Source of the DNA: Okeania sp. SIO2C9 | GTDB lineage: Bacteria > Cyanobacteriota > Cyanobacteriia > Cyanobacteriales > Microcoleaceae | Assembly: GCF_010672455.1 (NCBI RefSeq) | Contig: NZ_JAAHGO010000060.1 | Span: forward strand, 1 to 54,394 | Direction: 5' to 3' | Length of the DNA stretch: 54,394 nucleotides | Part shown: positions 1 through 13,464 of the stretch, one piece after another | Layout of the letters: each line of letters begins with the position of its first letter | How positions within the stretch are numbered: the stretch's first letter is position 1 | The notes under the pieces: model-generated | Database searches by the model: none | The model's input: only the letters and a program-made list of their open reading frames with translations | What the model was told of the DNA's origin: nothing | Translations under genes and position numbers: made by a program

Positions 1-772
<772 letters not shown>

Positions 773-2212
773 TTACTCCTGACTGCTGATTGCTGATTGC
801 TTATTTAAGAACACCTTAATTCCTAATATTATGGCTCTTGTAGCTATAAACAATAAGAAAGCTAACCACAAAAGAGCAGAAGAATTTAATTGCCAAGCGA
901 TAAATGCTACAAGCAAAAATCCAACTAAAGAACCAGCTCTACTTCTGAGAACAACCAAGCTTTTGTTTAAACCATTGAAATATCCATCTAAAACATGAGC
1001 GAGAGACATACAAACAAGTAGTGGAAGTAACCAAAAAACCTGATTAATAACAACAGCAATTACTTCAGCATTATTTGTGAAGACCCCAAAGAGTTGCTCT
1101 GGAAATAAGACAAACATTGAACCAATAGGTAGTACTAAACTGAACCCAATTAGAAAAGAAAATTTCAGAATAGGGAGTAATTTTTGATTAACTCCAGCAC
1201 CATAATAACTTCCCACTAAAACTTGCGTTGTTGAAGCTAACCCCCCAAGTATATTAGTTGACATACTAACTATTTGAAACATTAAGCTATTGCTCAGTAA
1301 GATCAAAGTGCCAAAACTTGCGCTCAGGTTGATGAAAATTACATAGGTCAAGATAGATATGACTGTGGCAATAAAAAAGTTTCCCTTTAGCTGAAAACTA
1401 CTTTTCAGTTCCTGTAGTTGAAATATCTTTTGATATATTTTTGGAATTAACCCCCGAAAGTTTTCCCAAGGCAAGAATATTATTCCTACAACCAAAGTCA
1501 GATACTGACTAGCTGCTGTTGCTATCCCAGCACCGAAACTCCCCCATCCCCAATTCACTATCAATAAGTAATCAAGAAATATATTTGTTCCACCTACAAC
1601 CAATGACATTGCTAAAATTTTATTCCCTTGTTGTTGTGCGACAAACCAACCCATCAGTACCATGTTAATCAGAGTAGGAGGAGCATCCCAAATTCTGCCT
1701 TGAAAATATTTTTGACCCAGGGTTTTAACTTCTGGAGTGCCAGCAAGCAAGTGAAATCCTATATTCTTTAGCGGGTTTTGCAACAGCAGTATCAGCACTC
1801 CTAAAAGTAAAGCTATGAGACAGTTGCGTAGTAAAACCAGCAAAACTTGATGGCGATCGCCACGTCCTGATGCTTGAGCTGTTAGTCCAGTTGTTCCCAC
1901 ATATAGAAAAAGACAACTCCAGTAAAGATAGTTGAAAATTACACTAGCAAGAGAAACTCCTGCTAAGTGATGAATATTCGGCAAATGTCCTAAAAATGTT
2001 GTATCTACTAAACCTGCTAGAGGAACTATGATGTCTGAAAGAATATTGACAGTAGTGAACCGCAGGAAACGAGGGCGAAAATTTTCTGGTGAATTTTGCT
2101 GGTTGAAATTCTTGTTTCCCATACTTTGGGAGCCTAAATTTGCTCTCTCAAATTCTATTTCCTCAGTGGGTAACTGATTTTTTTCTTTGATTCTTTTGCT
2201 TGCCTTTTTCAA
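773..2212 (-). CDS. MATE family efflux transporter (DinF-like)
   Basis: This is a 479-residue integral membrane protein with about twelve hydrophobic segments in two similar halves, as expected for a Na+- or H+-driven multidrug and toxic-compound exporter of the inner membrane. The N-terminal half carries VDTTFLGHL and ASVIFNYLYW, typical of the DinF subgroup. A hydrophilic tail of about 48 residues precedes TM1; an internal Met31 (around 2122) is an alternative start. The last residues (KQSAISSQE) are encoded by a tandem heptamer, so the stop lies in repeat DNA. It is 20 nt downstream of the acyltransferase-like gene and probably cotranscribed with it, which suggests export of a small product. 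The substrate is unknown. Confidence 0.88.
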   Translation of the reverse strand: MKKASKRIKEKNQLPTEEIEFERANLGSQSMGNKNFNQQNSPENFRPRFLRFTTVNILSDIIVPLAGLVDTTFLGHLPNIHHLAGVSLASVIFNYLYWSCLFLYVGTTGLTAQASGRGDRHQVLLVLLRNCLIALLLGVLILLLQNPLKNIGFHLLAGTPEVKTLGQKYFQGRIWDAPPTLINMVLMGWFVAQQQGNKILAMSLVVGGTNIFLDYLLIVNWGWGSFGAGIATAASQYLTLVVGIIFLPWENFRGLIPKIYQKIFQLQELKSSFQLKGNFFIATVISILTYVIFINLSASFGTLILLSNSLMFQIVSMSTNILGGLASTTQVLVGSYYGAGVNQKLLPILKFSFLIGFSLVLPIGSMFVLFPEQLFGVFTNNAEVIAVVINQVFWLLPLLVCMSLAHVLDGYFNGLNKSLVVLRSRAGSLVGFLLVAFIAWQLNSSALLWLAFLLFIATRAIILGIKVFLNKQSAISSQE

Positions 2213-2232
2213 AATTGTTTCCCTCAGTTAAA

Positions 2233-2925
2233 TTAAACTGTTATCAACAAATTTTGATAGGTTTGCATGAGATTGTTCAATACATAGGGATCTGAATTAG
2301 CATGGTCGAAGGTAATGCTTAACGGAACAGTCTGTCGTTGGTACAAATTGTGGCGTTGTCCAAAATAAAACATAGGCCGACCAGTTTTCATAACTCCACG
2401 GTGCATTTGAAATGACGTAAAGTTTAGGTAAGGTAGGTTTCCAATAAAATGAGAAATTTCCCATACTAATCGCGCAAAAGAACCAGGATCGGTGTTGCAG
2501 TTGTCAATAGAATCTCGATATACTCTACAAAACTTTGTCCAATCCATGAAGATGACATCGTTAATAATTACATCTTTAAATCTATCCTCCCCACCAATAG
2601 AAACTGGAAAATAAACTGGAAGATTTTTAAAGAGATACCACTCCTCGTCAATTTTGCGGGTATTAAAAGTCCATTCTAGAGATAAAGCCTTAACTAAATT
2701 CCATACAAGATAACTTTGAAAAGATGCTTCTTGGGCATTTTGAAAAGACCTTTCATAAACCTCACGAGGTTTTACCAAGTCTAACTGTATAGTTACTGAA
2801 AGGTTTGAGTTCAAGACAAAATCTTCGTTATGGAAAAAAGAGAAAGCCCACTGTTGATATTTGCTTAATTCATTGAGGTTGAGTTTAGTACCTTGATATC
2901 TTTCTAAAGCCTCTTGTAAGTCCAT
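2233..2925 (-). CDS. Chloramphenicol acetyltransferase-like acyltransferase
   Basis: The 230-residue protein looks like a CAT-fold acyltransferase. The C-terminal third follows the CAT pattern: FTSF near 169-172, a PMFYFG segment near 184-189, then a PLSITFDHANSD strand containing the catalytic HxxxD motif as H208-A-N-S-D212. Length is close to that of CAT trimers (about 215-220 residues). In this fold the His acts as base for acyl transfer from acyl-CoA to a hydroxyl or amine. The acceptor is unlikely to be only chloramphenicol, because the gene sits between a cupin gene (81 nt upstream) and a MATE exporter (20 nt downstream). I infer modification of a small molecule before export. Confidence 0.72.
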   Translation of the reverse strand: MDLQEALERYQGTKLNLNELSKYQQWAFSFFHNEDFVLNSNLSVTIQLDLVKPREVYERSFQNAQEASFQSYLVWNLVKALSLEWTFNTRKIDEEWYLFKNLPVYFPVSIGGEDRFKDVIINDVIFMDWTKFCRVYRDSIDNCNTDPGSFARLVWEISHFIGNLPYLNFTSFQMHRGVMKTGRPMFYFGQRHNLYQRQTVPLSITFDHANSDPYVLNNLMQTYQNLLITV

Positions 2926-3006
2926 TTAACTACTTTTTTTTACCTGAATATTTCAAGTATTATCTTAATATTAGGTAATTTTTTACCACAAAGTAGAACT
3001 CTCTTT

Positions 3007-3480
3007 TCAATCTGCATATCTAAAGTCTACAGAACCATCACTTCTGATAATCCCAGGCGTTTGAGTAGATAGGAAAAGCGTAGGTTCATCTCCTACTTCA
3101 AAGCCATGACTTATACTTTTTGGGAAATCAAGCACATCACCTGGTTGGTAAAGTATAGGCTTTCCGTTAATTACTACAACACCAGTTCCAGTAATTATTT
3201 TGATAATTGCATCTGATTCATCATGGATATGAGCTCTATGACGAGAATTAGGCAGATACATTACAAGTTCTTCAACAATTGGCGCTTGTCCTGCTCGGGA
3301 AAATACCCCCAACCTTGCAACTGCAAAAGGTGGAGAGTCTTCAATCACCTTAATTGGCATAAATTGACCCACAAGTTCTCTCATTGCTGAAGCAATCTTG
3401 TTGTACTTGGTAGGATGATCTACAAAATTAATTACTTCATTTGAATTGGGTGTCATTTCAGTTATCAGTACTTTGTGCAA
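3007..3480 (-). CDS. Cupin-domain protein
   Basis: A 157-residue single-domain cupin. Motif 1 is visible as H84-I-H86 followed by acidic residues and GTG near 98-100. Motif 2 is GDVLDFP with His125 (SISHG). The metal-site histidines are therefore present, which fits a small metal-dependent isomerase, epimerase or oxygenase, or a binding protein; the exact reaction cannot be read. It is the first gene of a minus-strand run with the CAT-like and MATE genes. A repeat-filled spacer of about 900 bp lies upstream, so the promoter of the run is presumably just above 3480. Confidence 0.75.
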   Translation of the reverse strand: MHKVLITEMTPNSNEVINFVDHPTKYNKIASAMRELVGQFMPIKVIEDSPPFAVARLGVFSRAGQAPIVEELVMYLPNSRHRAHIHDESDAIIKIITGTGVVVINGKPILYQPGDVLDFPKSISHGFEVGDEPTLFLSTQTPGIIRSDGSVDFRYAD

Positions 3481-4336
3481 TAGTGGAGGCTTGAAATACT
3501 AAAGTTTATTCTTTTCATCCCCTTAAAAGGCTATGTTTTATCAACATATTTCTTAAGATAAAACTTGACAAAAGAGATAAGTTATAAAGTTGCCAGAGAA
3601 TCAATATTTCGGAATATTAAACCTATTTAAGAATAGGCTTTTCCATAATTTTACCGAAAAATTGTGAGTATGCGCCTCCCTTTTTAAGGGTATAAAAAAG
3701 CGGTCGAGAGATGGCGTTAGCGGAGCGACTCTGATCAGAGCGGGTCTCCTCGCCATATCTAATCGACCAAGAGAAGAGAATATTCGCCAAGGTCAAGCCT
3801 CCTTATTCCAGAGGTACTGATAACTGATAACTGATAACTGATAACTGATAACTGAAATTACCCTCCCAAACTCCTTTCATTAATTGATAATTGATAATGG
3901 ATAATTGATAATTACCTCAGGTTTTAACAGCTACAGAATTGAATATAAGGAAATATCCTAGTGCAGGATGGCGGAAATAACTGACCAGTTACAAAATCCC
4001 AAAACAATTACAAATCAAAAATGATTGACTTTTGAATGTTGACTTTTAACTTCCGCGTAGCGGCACTAGCACTTTTTTCCCCTTAAAAGGGTTGGCTTCA
4101 AGGCGCGAATTATTTAATTATTAATTATTAATTATTCGGTAATAATTATAGAAACTAAATAAAAAATAGAGGGAAAATTATTAATTCCCTCTACAAAATT
4201 TTTATTTATTATACCTTATAACAATTGCAGGAAAGGTTAGGACAGATCAAAAGCTTAAAACTCAGAAAATGTAAGATTTTTCCTTCTTCCTTCTTTCTTC
4301 TTCCTTCTTTCTTCTGCTATATCTAAAATTTTCCCA
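3481..4336. repeat. Repeat-rich spacer between psaC and the cupin run
   Basis: No gene is seen. Contents: an inverted, degenerate copy of the 14001-14132 element (about 3640-3800), an ACTGATA tandem heptamer at 3816-3855, a 112-bp inverted-repeat element at 3958-4069, AATTATT runs near 4105-4135, and a perfect hairpin (TAGAGGGAA 4167-4175 with TTCCCTCTA 4185-4193). Confidence 0.7.
3958..4069. mobile_element. Small inverted-repeat element (CTAGTGC family), copy 1
   Basis: A 112-bp unit bounded by CTAGTGC and GCACTAG. A 104-bp relative with the same ends and a largely identical interior (GATGGC, AATAACTGACCAGTTACAA, CTTCCGCGTAGCGGC) lies at 18006-18109. There is no coding capacity, so a non-autonomous mobile or repetitive element is likely. 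Confidence 0.6.
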
Positions 4337-4373
4337 CCCTCTATTAAATCTAAAACCAAAAACCAATAGAGGG
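4337..4373 (-). terminator. Probable psaC terminator
   Basis: CCCTCTATT at 4337-4345 pairs with AATAGAGGG at 4365-4373 around a 19-nt A-rich loop. It begins about 10 bp past the psaC stop, and on the minus strand is followed by a short A/T tract. The stem is perfect over 9 bp. Confidence 0.55.
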
Positions 4374-4382
4374 AAAAGAGTA

Positions 4383-5071
<689 letters not shown>

Positions 5072-5977
5072 TCAAAGTCCTAACTTTTCTAATACTGGAC
5101 GAGTTGAGACTACATGACGATCCAAACCCAATTCTGTTGGAGAAATGCCTAAAGCTAAAGCTATCAGTTGAGGTAAGTGCAACACTGGTAAACCTAATTT
5201 ACGTCCAATCACTTTTTCTACCTCTGGTTGACGAGAATCTAAGTTTAAGTGACACAAAGGACAAGGCGTTACCATACAATCAGCACCTTTGTCAATAGCT
5301 TCGCTCACATGATTTCCGGCCATTTGAAAAGCTTGATTGGTGGCATAACTAGAAAGAGGCCAACCACAACATTGAGTCCGGCCTCGGTAATAAATTGGAG
5401 TCGCCCCAATAGCCCGAAATACATTTTCCATAGATTCTGGTTGATAGGGGTCATCTAACGGCAAATTAGTTTGACCTCTAAGTAGATAGCAACCATAGAA
5501 CGCAGCACATTTGAGGCCAGATAGTTTACGGGTAACAAGATTTTGAATTTCTTCTAGACCATAATCTGCAACCAGGGCATGAAGTAAATGTTTGACCTCT
5601 GTGCTGCCTTGATAGGGAGAACAAGTCTGTTTTTGTAAGAGGCCATTAATTTGATCTACGTAGTCAGGATTGACTTGTTGAGATTCCTTGAGACGTTCAT
5701 CGACATGACCAATTACCCCTTGACAAGTACTACAGTGCGTTAGTAAGGCTAAATTTAGCTCTTCGGCCAAAGCTATATTACGGGCATTAACAGTATCTTC
5801 TAGTAGTTGAGAATCCTCTTTAAAAGTGCCAGAGCCACAACAGGCAGCTTTTTTCAATTCTATTAGCTCTATTCCCAGAGCTTGAGTAAGAGCTTGGGTA
5901 GATTGATAAAGCTCCCGGCAAGCTCCTTGAGCAACACAGCCAGGGAAGTAAGCATATTTCAGTGTTTGAGATGGCAT
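5072..5977 (-). CDS. HdrB-like CCG-domain iron-sulfur protein
   Basis: The 301-residue protein has two cysteine-rich CCG domains: ACCGSG near 46-51 followed by a downstream HCSTC segment, and QCCGWPL near 203 followed by a CPLCH segment. This is the layout of heterodisulfide reductase subunit B and of the SdhE-type anchor of some succinate dehydrogenases, whose CCG cysteines bind an unusual [4Fe-4S] cluster. In cyanobacteria the partner enzyme is not settled; SdhE-like membrane association is one option. No hdrA or sdh genes are nearby. It diverges from acpP across a 232-bp spacer. Confidence 0.85.
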   Translation of the reverse strand: MPSQTLKYAYFPGCVAQGACRELYQSTQALTQALGIELIELKKAACCGSGTFKEDSQLLEDTVNARNIALAEELNLALLTHCSTCQGVIGHVDERLKESQQVNPDYVDQINGLLQKQTCSPYQGSTEVKHLLHALVADYGLEEIQNLVTRKLSGLKCAAFYGCYLLRGQTNLPLDDPYQPESMENVFRAIGATPIYYRGRTQCCGWPLSSYATNQAFQMAGNHVSEAIDKGADCMVTPCPLCHLNLDSRQPEVEKVIGRKLGLPVLHLPQLIALALGISPTELGLDRHVVSTRPVLEKLGL

Positions 5978-6209
5978 AACATTAACTAATTATATAAGGA
6001 AGGCAAGTATTATAGACATAACTTATTAGTATATATAATTTCTTTGTTACTTATTTATAATTATAAGATTGTATTCTAATACAAAATTTAACCGCAAAAT
6101 CAAAAAAGGCATTTACAAAACTCATTTGCCTGTATGCCGTAATAGAGCGATCTCAGTTTTCAGATAAGATTATAGACGCAATATCTAAAACCAAAAAGGA
6201 GAAAATTTT

Positions 6210-6461
6210 ATGGGCCAAGATGAAATTTTGGACAAAGTACAAACAGTTGTGGCCAGCCAGCTAGAAAAAGAAAAAGAAGAAGTCAAACCAGAATCTAACT
6301 TTGCCAATGATTTAGGAGCTGATTCTCTAGATACCGTAGAGTTAGTTATGGCATTGGAAGAAGAATTTGAAATCGAGATTCCAGATGAAGAAGCAGAAAA
6401 AATTTCTACTGTTCAAGCTGTTGTGGACTATATTAACGAACAACTAACAACCAAAGCATAA
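6210..6461 (+). CDS. acpP: Acyl carrier protein
   Basis: An 83-residue acidic protein with the phosphopantetheine attachment motif [10 protein letters not shown], the modified serine being Ser39. It carries growing acyl chains in type II fatty-acid synthesis. A strong AAGGAG Shine-Dalgarno lies about 8 nt before the ATG. fabF follows in the same direction, the usual acpP-fabF order, so the two probably form one transcript ending at the hairpin at 7797-7817. Confidence 0.98.
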   Translation: MGQDEILDKVQTVVASQLEKEKEEVKPESNFANDLGADSLDTVELVMALEEEFEIEIPDEEAEKISTVQAVVDYINEQLTTKA

Positions 6462-6522
6462 CATCATTCCCAAAACCCAAAGTTTCTGCCTTCTGGGTGT
6501 GGAATTTCTGGAAACGAAAATT

Positions 6523-7773
<1,251 letters not shown>

Positions 7774-7796
7774 AGGTTAGGACTAGAAATTATTCA

Positions 7797-7817
7797 GGGG
7801 GCGCAAGCCCCCTTTTT
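7797..7817 (+). terminator. Rho-independent terminator of acpP-fabF
   Basis: A textbook intrinsic terminator: GGGGGC stem (7797-7802), GCAA tetraloop, GCCCCC (7807-7812), then five T residues. It lies 24 bp past the fabF stop. Confidence 0.92.
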
Positions 7818-7985
7818 AATACTTCAGGTAAATCTTTTCCTTTTGATTCAGCAGACCCTAAGTATTCAACCGAACATGATATTAGAAATTAATACTTTGA
7901 GGAATGCGACCTCAAAATATTAAGACGGATGTAGTAGATGAATAGTCTGATGGAAAGCGATCGCATTTTCCCACTTTGCTATCTG

Positions 7986-10160
7986 CTAAATATTGATGCT
8001 TTGAGGAATTTGGGAAGGTAGTAAAAACTCGTAAGGCATTAAACGGTCAGCATTGCGATTTCGCTCCTTAATTGTGGTCTCAGCCGCTTGTAAATTATCC
8101 TGGAATTTATTCAACGCCTCTTGCAATCTATCATTATCTGGAAATGCTGATGGGGAATATTTACCTAGCTGAGTGTAATAGACAGAGCCAAGTAAATAAA
8201 GCGTATCAATCTGCTTTTGAGCTTGACTGAGTGAAGGCAAACCCTTGATAAAACTCTCAGGATCTTGGGGATTTATTGGGGCTGGAAGATAGCGAGCCAA
8301 AGGAAATGCTGGCGTGTACATCATTTCTTGTTGAGAAAAGTTCACCGCTGCGTGTTGAGCGCTCGCCGTAAAAATCACTGTCGAGATTGTTTTGACTAAA
8401 CAATTTATGGTGTTAAATTTGCCTTGTCCATCATCACCAAAGTTTTGCAACCGTCCCCCTTCCAAAGAGACTAATGTTGATCCCCAAGTTTGTAAATCGC
8501 TATCATTCTCAACTGCTGAGTCGTTGCTGTAGTAGATGCTGAAATAATCTCTTACCCAAATTTCAATAGCATTCCAAATTAGTAACCCGTCATCTCGGTA
8601 GGGATAGGTTGGTAACTTGTTAATATCAGTTACACGCCGATTGGCTAAAGTTTGGGGAAATGAAATTTCATTAAAGTTAAACAAATAACTCTGTGTAGCT
8701 TTAGCAGCCATAGCTTGATCAGCACCGACGCTGCTGGCTAATAGAGAGTCTACCTTACCACCGGGCGCAACTAATATTGCATGAGCGCCGTAATTGATCA
8801 GCACAGTCCCCTCGAAATGAGGTACCAAAAGTTTTCTTAAACAATGATCTTCGGGTAGGTGATTAGTGGGAACAATAAAAGGCTCCACAACTAAATGAGT
8901 GCGTCCCAAATGGCTGATGAGTTCATGATAGTTAGAATCAGTCATTTGGACAATGTTTTTAGCAGTCATCCAAGATTCCCCATCTAGGGGCGTAAACAAA
9001 ATCCATTCAGTGCTAATGGCTGTTCGTTGATAACTAATGGCAACCGGAAATAAAGGTCTAGACCAACTGTCAGTAGGTGGAACGGCAAATAGTGCTACTG
9101 GAGTGGCAATATACTTTTGTTGTTCTAATTCTTGGCTAACAAAAGAACCGTTAACCAAGCTATTCAAAAGCGCATAGTCGGCCACGTAAAGCCGACCGTC
9201 TGCCATTGCTGCCTCCAGTGAATCAGCAATACCAAATTTTGCTGCAATTTGGGAATATTGTTCTGCGGTAACTGGTAAACGAGAATCACTGCATTGGAAT
9301 TGCTCAATTACCAGGGGGTTTGGTCCAGCAACTTGTAAATAAGCAAATATCAGGTCTTGTTGGAAGTTATAGGCGATCGCCGGTTTGCGGATAATTGTGA
9401 ATTGCTTGTCGTAATCATCAAGAGTAGGAGACTGTGGAGAAAATTCTACACTTGAATCTGAAGTTGAAGACTTATTAGCATCAGCTATTTCTGCTAGTTT
9501 GGCACTGTATTTGACTATTTTCTGAAGATTGTCTAATAAAGTTTTTTCACCAGTAGATGCTAACTCATCGATCTTTTCTTGGGGGATTTGAGATAATTTA
9601 TTTTCAATTTCTTTAAAATCATTATCAACTATTTGCACAAGGTTTTCCTCGGCAGATTTTTGTTGAGAAAGTTCTTGCCATTGGCGGTCAATTTCCGGGT
9701 CTTTGTCAATTTTTTCTAAGTTTAAATTTAGTTGCTCAATTACATCTTTTAAACTTCCCTCTGGAATGTCGCCAAAATCATTACTAATTGGAAATAATTT
9801 AGTCCATTCAAAAGAGTTTGCTTTTGATAAGCCAGAATTTTTGGAAAGGGATTCATTTATGAATATCTTGATCAAGGATAATACTACCTTGATCAGCCAT
9901 TGCAGAGTTGGAAATGTGCCTTTAGGTAGGTGTATTAAAGGAAAACCCACAATTTTATCTATAATTTTGTTTCTTGGTACATTTGTCATCGCTAGAGGAT
10001 TGAGATAGTTGTAATTATATTCATATTTAGCTGGGTGGTCACGCTCTGTGATGTAAATGATGTACAACCCTACTAAAAAAGCCGCCACTTTGACTAGAGT
10101 CGTGGCAGTGTTTTTTTCGCTATTTTTAGATGAAGAATTTGCTAGCTGGACTTCAGACAT
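7986..10160 (-). CDS. Lipoxygenase with N-terminal membrane anchor
   Basis: The 724-residue protein has the non-heme iron ligands of a lipoxygenase: His417 and His422 in HLGRTH (Hx4H), His603 and Asn607 in QHAAVNF, and Ile724 as the free C-terminal carboxylate (QSINI). These enzymes add O2 to polyunsaturated fatty acids to give hydroperoxides. In place of a PLAT domain there are about 250 residues with a hydrophobic segment at 21-37, a second near 85-101, and a charged helical stretch at 135-225. Ala459 (INYGAH) aligns with the Coffa Ala/Gly determinant; Ala there usually goes with S products. It converges on fabF and is apparently monocistronic. The chemistry call is firm; membrane attachment is inferred. 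Confidence 0.93.
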   Translation of the reverse strand: MSEVQLANSSSKNSEKNTATTLVKVAAFLVGLYIIYITERDHPAKYEYNYNYLNPLAMTNVPRNKIIDKIVGFPLIHLPKGTFPTLQWLIKVVLSLIKIFINESLSKNSGLSKANSFEWTKLFPISNDFGDIPEGSLKDVIEQLNLNLEKIDKDPEIDRQWQELSQQKSAEENLVQIVDNDFKEIENKLSQIPQEKIDELASTGEKTLLDNLQKIVKYSAKLAEIADANKSSTSDSSVEFSPQSPTLDDYDKQFTIIRKPAIAYNFQQDLIFAYLQVAGPNPLVIEQFQCSDSRLPVTAEQYSQIAAKFGIADSLEAAMADGRLYVADYALLNSLVNGSFVSQELEQQKYIATPVALFAVPPTDSWSRPLFPVAISYQRTAISTEWILFTPLDGESWMTAKNIVQMTDSNYHELISHLGRTHLVVEPFIVPTNHLPEDHCLRKLLVPHFEGTVLINYGAHAILVAPGGKVDSLLASSVGADQAMAAKATQSYLFNFNEISFPQTLANRRVTDINKLPTYPYRDDGLLIWNAIEIWVRDYFSIYYSNDSAVENDSDLQTWGSTLVSLEGGRLQNFGDDGQGKFNTINCLVKTISTVIFTASAQHAAVNFSQQEMMYTPAFPLARYLPAPINPQDPESFIKGLPSLSQAQKQIDTLYLLGSVYYTQLGKYSPSAFPDNDRLQEALNKFQDNLQAAETTIKERNRNADRLMPYEFLLPSQIPQSINI

Positions 10161-10949
<789 letters not shown>

Positions 10950-12968
10950 ATGGCTGTTGCAACTCAATCACTCGAAGAACTTTGTATTAACTCAATCCGC
11001 TTCTTAGCAATTGATGCAGTTCAAAAAGCTAATTCTGGCCACCCTGGACTACCCATGGGTGCTGCACCAATGGCCTTTGTCCTCTGGGATAAGTTCATGC
11101 GCTTTAACCCCAAAAATCCTAAATGGTTAAATCGCGATCGCTTCGTTCTCTCTGCGGGCCATGGCTGTATGTTACTGTACGCTCTCATGCACCTCACGGG
11201 TTTTGACAGTGTACCTATGGAGGAAATTAAACAATTCCGTCAGTGGGATTCTAAAACTCCTGGCCACCCAGAAAATCACATCACTGAAGGTATCGAGGTT
11301 ACTACAGGTCCACTAGGACAAGGTATTGCTAATGCTGTAGGATTAGCTGCTGCTGAAGCTCATTTAGCTGCTACATTCAATAAGCCAGACTGTAACCTAA
11401 TTGACCATTACACTTATGTGATTATGGGTGATGGTTGTAACATGGAAGGAATTTCTGGTGAAGCTGCTTCCTTAGCTGGACATTGGGGTTTAGGTAAGTT
11501 AATTGCTTTCTATGATGATAACCACATTTCCATTGATGGTCATACAGACATATCCTTTACTGAAGATGTAAGTAAGCGTTTTGAAGCTTACGGTTGGCAC
11601 GTTCAGCACGTTGTGGATGGTAATACTGGTTTAGATGCGATCGCCGAAGCAATTGAAAAAGCAAAAGCGGTTACTGACAAACCTTCCATGATCAAAGTTA
11701 CCACTCTTATTGGTTATGGTTCTCCTAATAAAGCTGATACTCACGATGTTCACGGTGCAGCACTGGGACCAGATGAGGTAGCAGCTACTCGCAAAAATCT
11801 TGGTTGGGAATATCCAGAATTTGAAGTTCCTGCGGATGCTCTGAGTCATTTCCGCCAAGCAGTTGACCGAGGAGCAAAATATCAGGAAGAATGGGATAAG
11901 CTTTTCTCCGACTATAAGTCTAAGTATCCTGAAGATGCAGCTACTTTGGAAAGAATGGTAAGTGGTAAATTACCTGATGGTTGGGCGGATGCACTACCTA
12001 AATATACTCCTGAAAGCAAGAAGGATGCTACTCGTAACCAGTCTGGTGCAACATTGAATGCTATAGCTGGAGTTTTACCAGAATTAATTGGTGGTTCTGC
12101 TGACTTAGCACCTTCTAACAAGACTTTAATGAAAGGTTTAGGAGATTTCCAAAAAGGTCAATACCAAAACCGGAATATGCGTTTTGGTGTGCGGGAACAT
12201 GGAATGGGAGCTATTTGTAACGGTATTGCTCTCCATGGTTCTGGTTTAATTCCTTATGGTGCAACTTTCTTGGTATTCACCGACTATATGCGGAACTCTA
12301 TCCGTCTATCTGCTTTAGCTGAAGCTGGTGTTATTTGGGTAATGACTCACGACTCTATTGCTTTAGGTGAAGACGGACCTACTCACCAACCTGTTGAGCA
12401 TATTGCATCCTTGCGTTTAATTCCACAATTACTTGTGATGCGTCCTGCTGATGGTAACGAAACTTCTGGTGCATACAAAGTAGCAGTGGAAAAAGCTAAA
12501 GGAAGTCATCCTCAACCTACTTTGTTAGCATTATCTCGTCAAGGTTTGCCTAATTTAGCAGGTAGTTCTATTGATGGGGTTGCTAAAGGTGCTTATATTG
12601 TTAGTGACAGCGAAGGTACTCCAGATATTATCTTAATTGGTACTGGTGGGGAAACTTACCAATGTGTTGACGCTGGTGAAAAACTCCGTGCTGAAGGTAA
12701 GAAAGTGCGAGTGGTTTCTATGCCATGTTGGGAATTATTTGAAGAGCAGGATGCAGCTTACAAGGAGTCTGTGTTCCCTGCATCTGTGAAGAAGCGTTTG
12801 GCAGTTGAAGCAGGTGTTAGTTTTGGTTGGCATCGTTATGTAACTGATGAAGGTGCGACTTTGAGTGTTGATACTTTTGGTGCTTCTGCTCCTGGTGGTG
12901 TTGTGCTTGAGAAGTTTGGGTTTACTGTTGATAACATTGTTGCTAAAGCTAAGGAAGTTTTGGGTTAG
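10950..12968 (+). CDS. tkt: Transketolase
   Basis: The 672-residue thiamine-diphosphate enzyme of the Calvin cycle and pentose-phosphate pathway moves two-carbon units between sugar phosphates. Visible landmarks are the N-terminal [10 protein letters not shown], the TPP/Mg motif [18 protein letters not shown], and [10 protein letters not shown] plus [11 protein letters not shown] in the pyrimidine-binding half. An open frame continues 39 codons upstream, but the ATG at 10950 ([11 protein letters not shown]) fits the family N-terminus. It is monocistronic, with a hairpin at 13113-13140 downstream. Codon use is regular, as for a highly expressed gene. Confidence 0.98.
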   Translation: MAVATQSLEELCINSIRFLAIDAVQKANSGHPGLPMGAAPMAFVLWDKFMRFNPKNPKWLNRDRFVLSAGHGCMLLYALMHLTGFDSVPMEEIKQFRQWDSKTPGHPENHITEGIEVTTGPLGQGIANAVGLAAAEAHLAATFNKPDCNLIDHYTYVIMGDGCNMEGISGEAASLAGHWGLGKLIAFYDDNHISIDGHTDISFTEDVSKRFEAYGWHVQHVVDGNTGLDAIAEAIEKAKAVTDKPSMIKVTTLIGYGSPNKADTHDVHGAALGPDEVAATRKNLGWEYPEFEVPADALSHFRQAVDRGAKYQEEWDKLFSDYKSKYPEDAATLERMVSGKLPDGWADALPKYTPESKKDATRNQSGATLNAIAGVLPELIGGSADLAPSNKTLMKGLGDFQKGQYQNRNMRFGVREHGMGAICNGIALHGSGLIPYGATFLVFTDYMRNSIRLSALAEAGVIWVMTHDSIALGEDGPTHQPVEHIASLRLIPQLLVMRPADGNETSGAYKVAVEKAKGSHPQPTLLALSRQGLPNLAGSSIDGVAKGAYIVSDSEGTPDIILIGTGGETYQCVDAGEKLRAEGKKVRVVSMPCWELFEEQDAAYKESVFPASVKKRLAVEAGVSFGWHRYVTDEGATLSVDTFGASAPGGVVLEKFGFTVDNIVAKAKEVLG

Positions 12969-13112
12969 TTTTGATGGTGAATAAGCGTTGAGCATTTAGC
13001 ATTCAGCAGTCAGCTACAAAATAATAGCGTTAAAGTTTTATAGTTGTCTTAACTTGAGTGCGTAGTGCTATATCTGCCTATTAGCTGTATCAAAATATCA
13101 ACTATAATTAAG

Positions 13113-13140
13113 GAGGTTCTCTAGAAATAGGGAACCTTTT
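13113..13140 (+). terminator. Terminator between tkt and the toxin-antitoxin pair
   Basis: GAGGTTC pairs imperfectly with GGGAACCT around a TCTAGAAATA loop and is followed by a T tract (TTTTTAATTTTTTT). It is about 145 bp past the tkt stop and directly before the toxin-antitoxin leader, so it could stop tkt read-through. Confidence 0.7.
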
Positions 13141-13165
13141 TAATTTTTTTATATAATTGGAGGAA

Positions 13166-13459
13166 ATGATGACTCAAGCTTCTGTGGAAAAAAATACAGC
13201 AATTAAAAGAATTTCAGAAATGATTGATAAAATAATGGAAAAGGAGAACATTTATCAAAAATTAGACCGAAATGAACTAATTGAGACTTTCTCGAAATTA
13301 TTAGACAAAATTTCTCCTCAAGAGATAAACTCTCTGGATAATCTGGAATTAACAAAAAGAATAGAAGGAGTAATTATAGTAGACGCAATGTCTCATTTAT
13401 TAGATGATTTTACGCCAGAACAAATAGAAATTTTTGAAGCAGGAGTAGCAGGTAAATAA
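13166..13459 (+). CDS. Putative antitoxin of a PIN toxin pair
   Basis: A 97- or 98-residue, mostly helical, charged protein (MTQASVEKNTAIKRISEMID...). I do not recognise a named family. Its place 5 nt before a PIN-domain gene, with a GGAGG Shine-Dalgarno at 13159-13163, makes it the likely antitoxin or chaperone partner. Two ATG codons (13166 and 13169) are in tandem; the second gives MTQASVEKN, the start also preserved in the decayed copy at 16883. Acidic and basic residues alternate in the first half and the C-terminus is FTPEQIEIFEAGVAGK. No DNA-binding motif is obvious. Confidence 0.7.
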   Translation: MMTQASVEKNTAIKRISEMIDKIMEKENIYQKLDRNELIETFSKLLDKISPQEINSLDNLELTKRIEGVIIVDAMSHLLDDFTPEQIEIFEAGVAGK

Positions 13460-13464
13460 CAATA

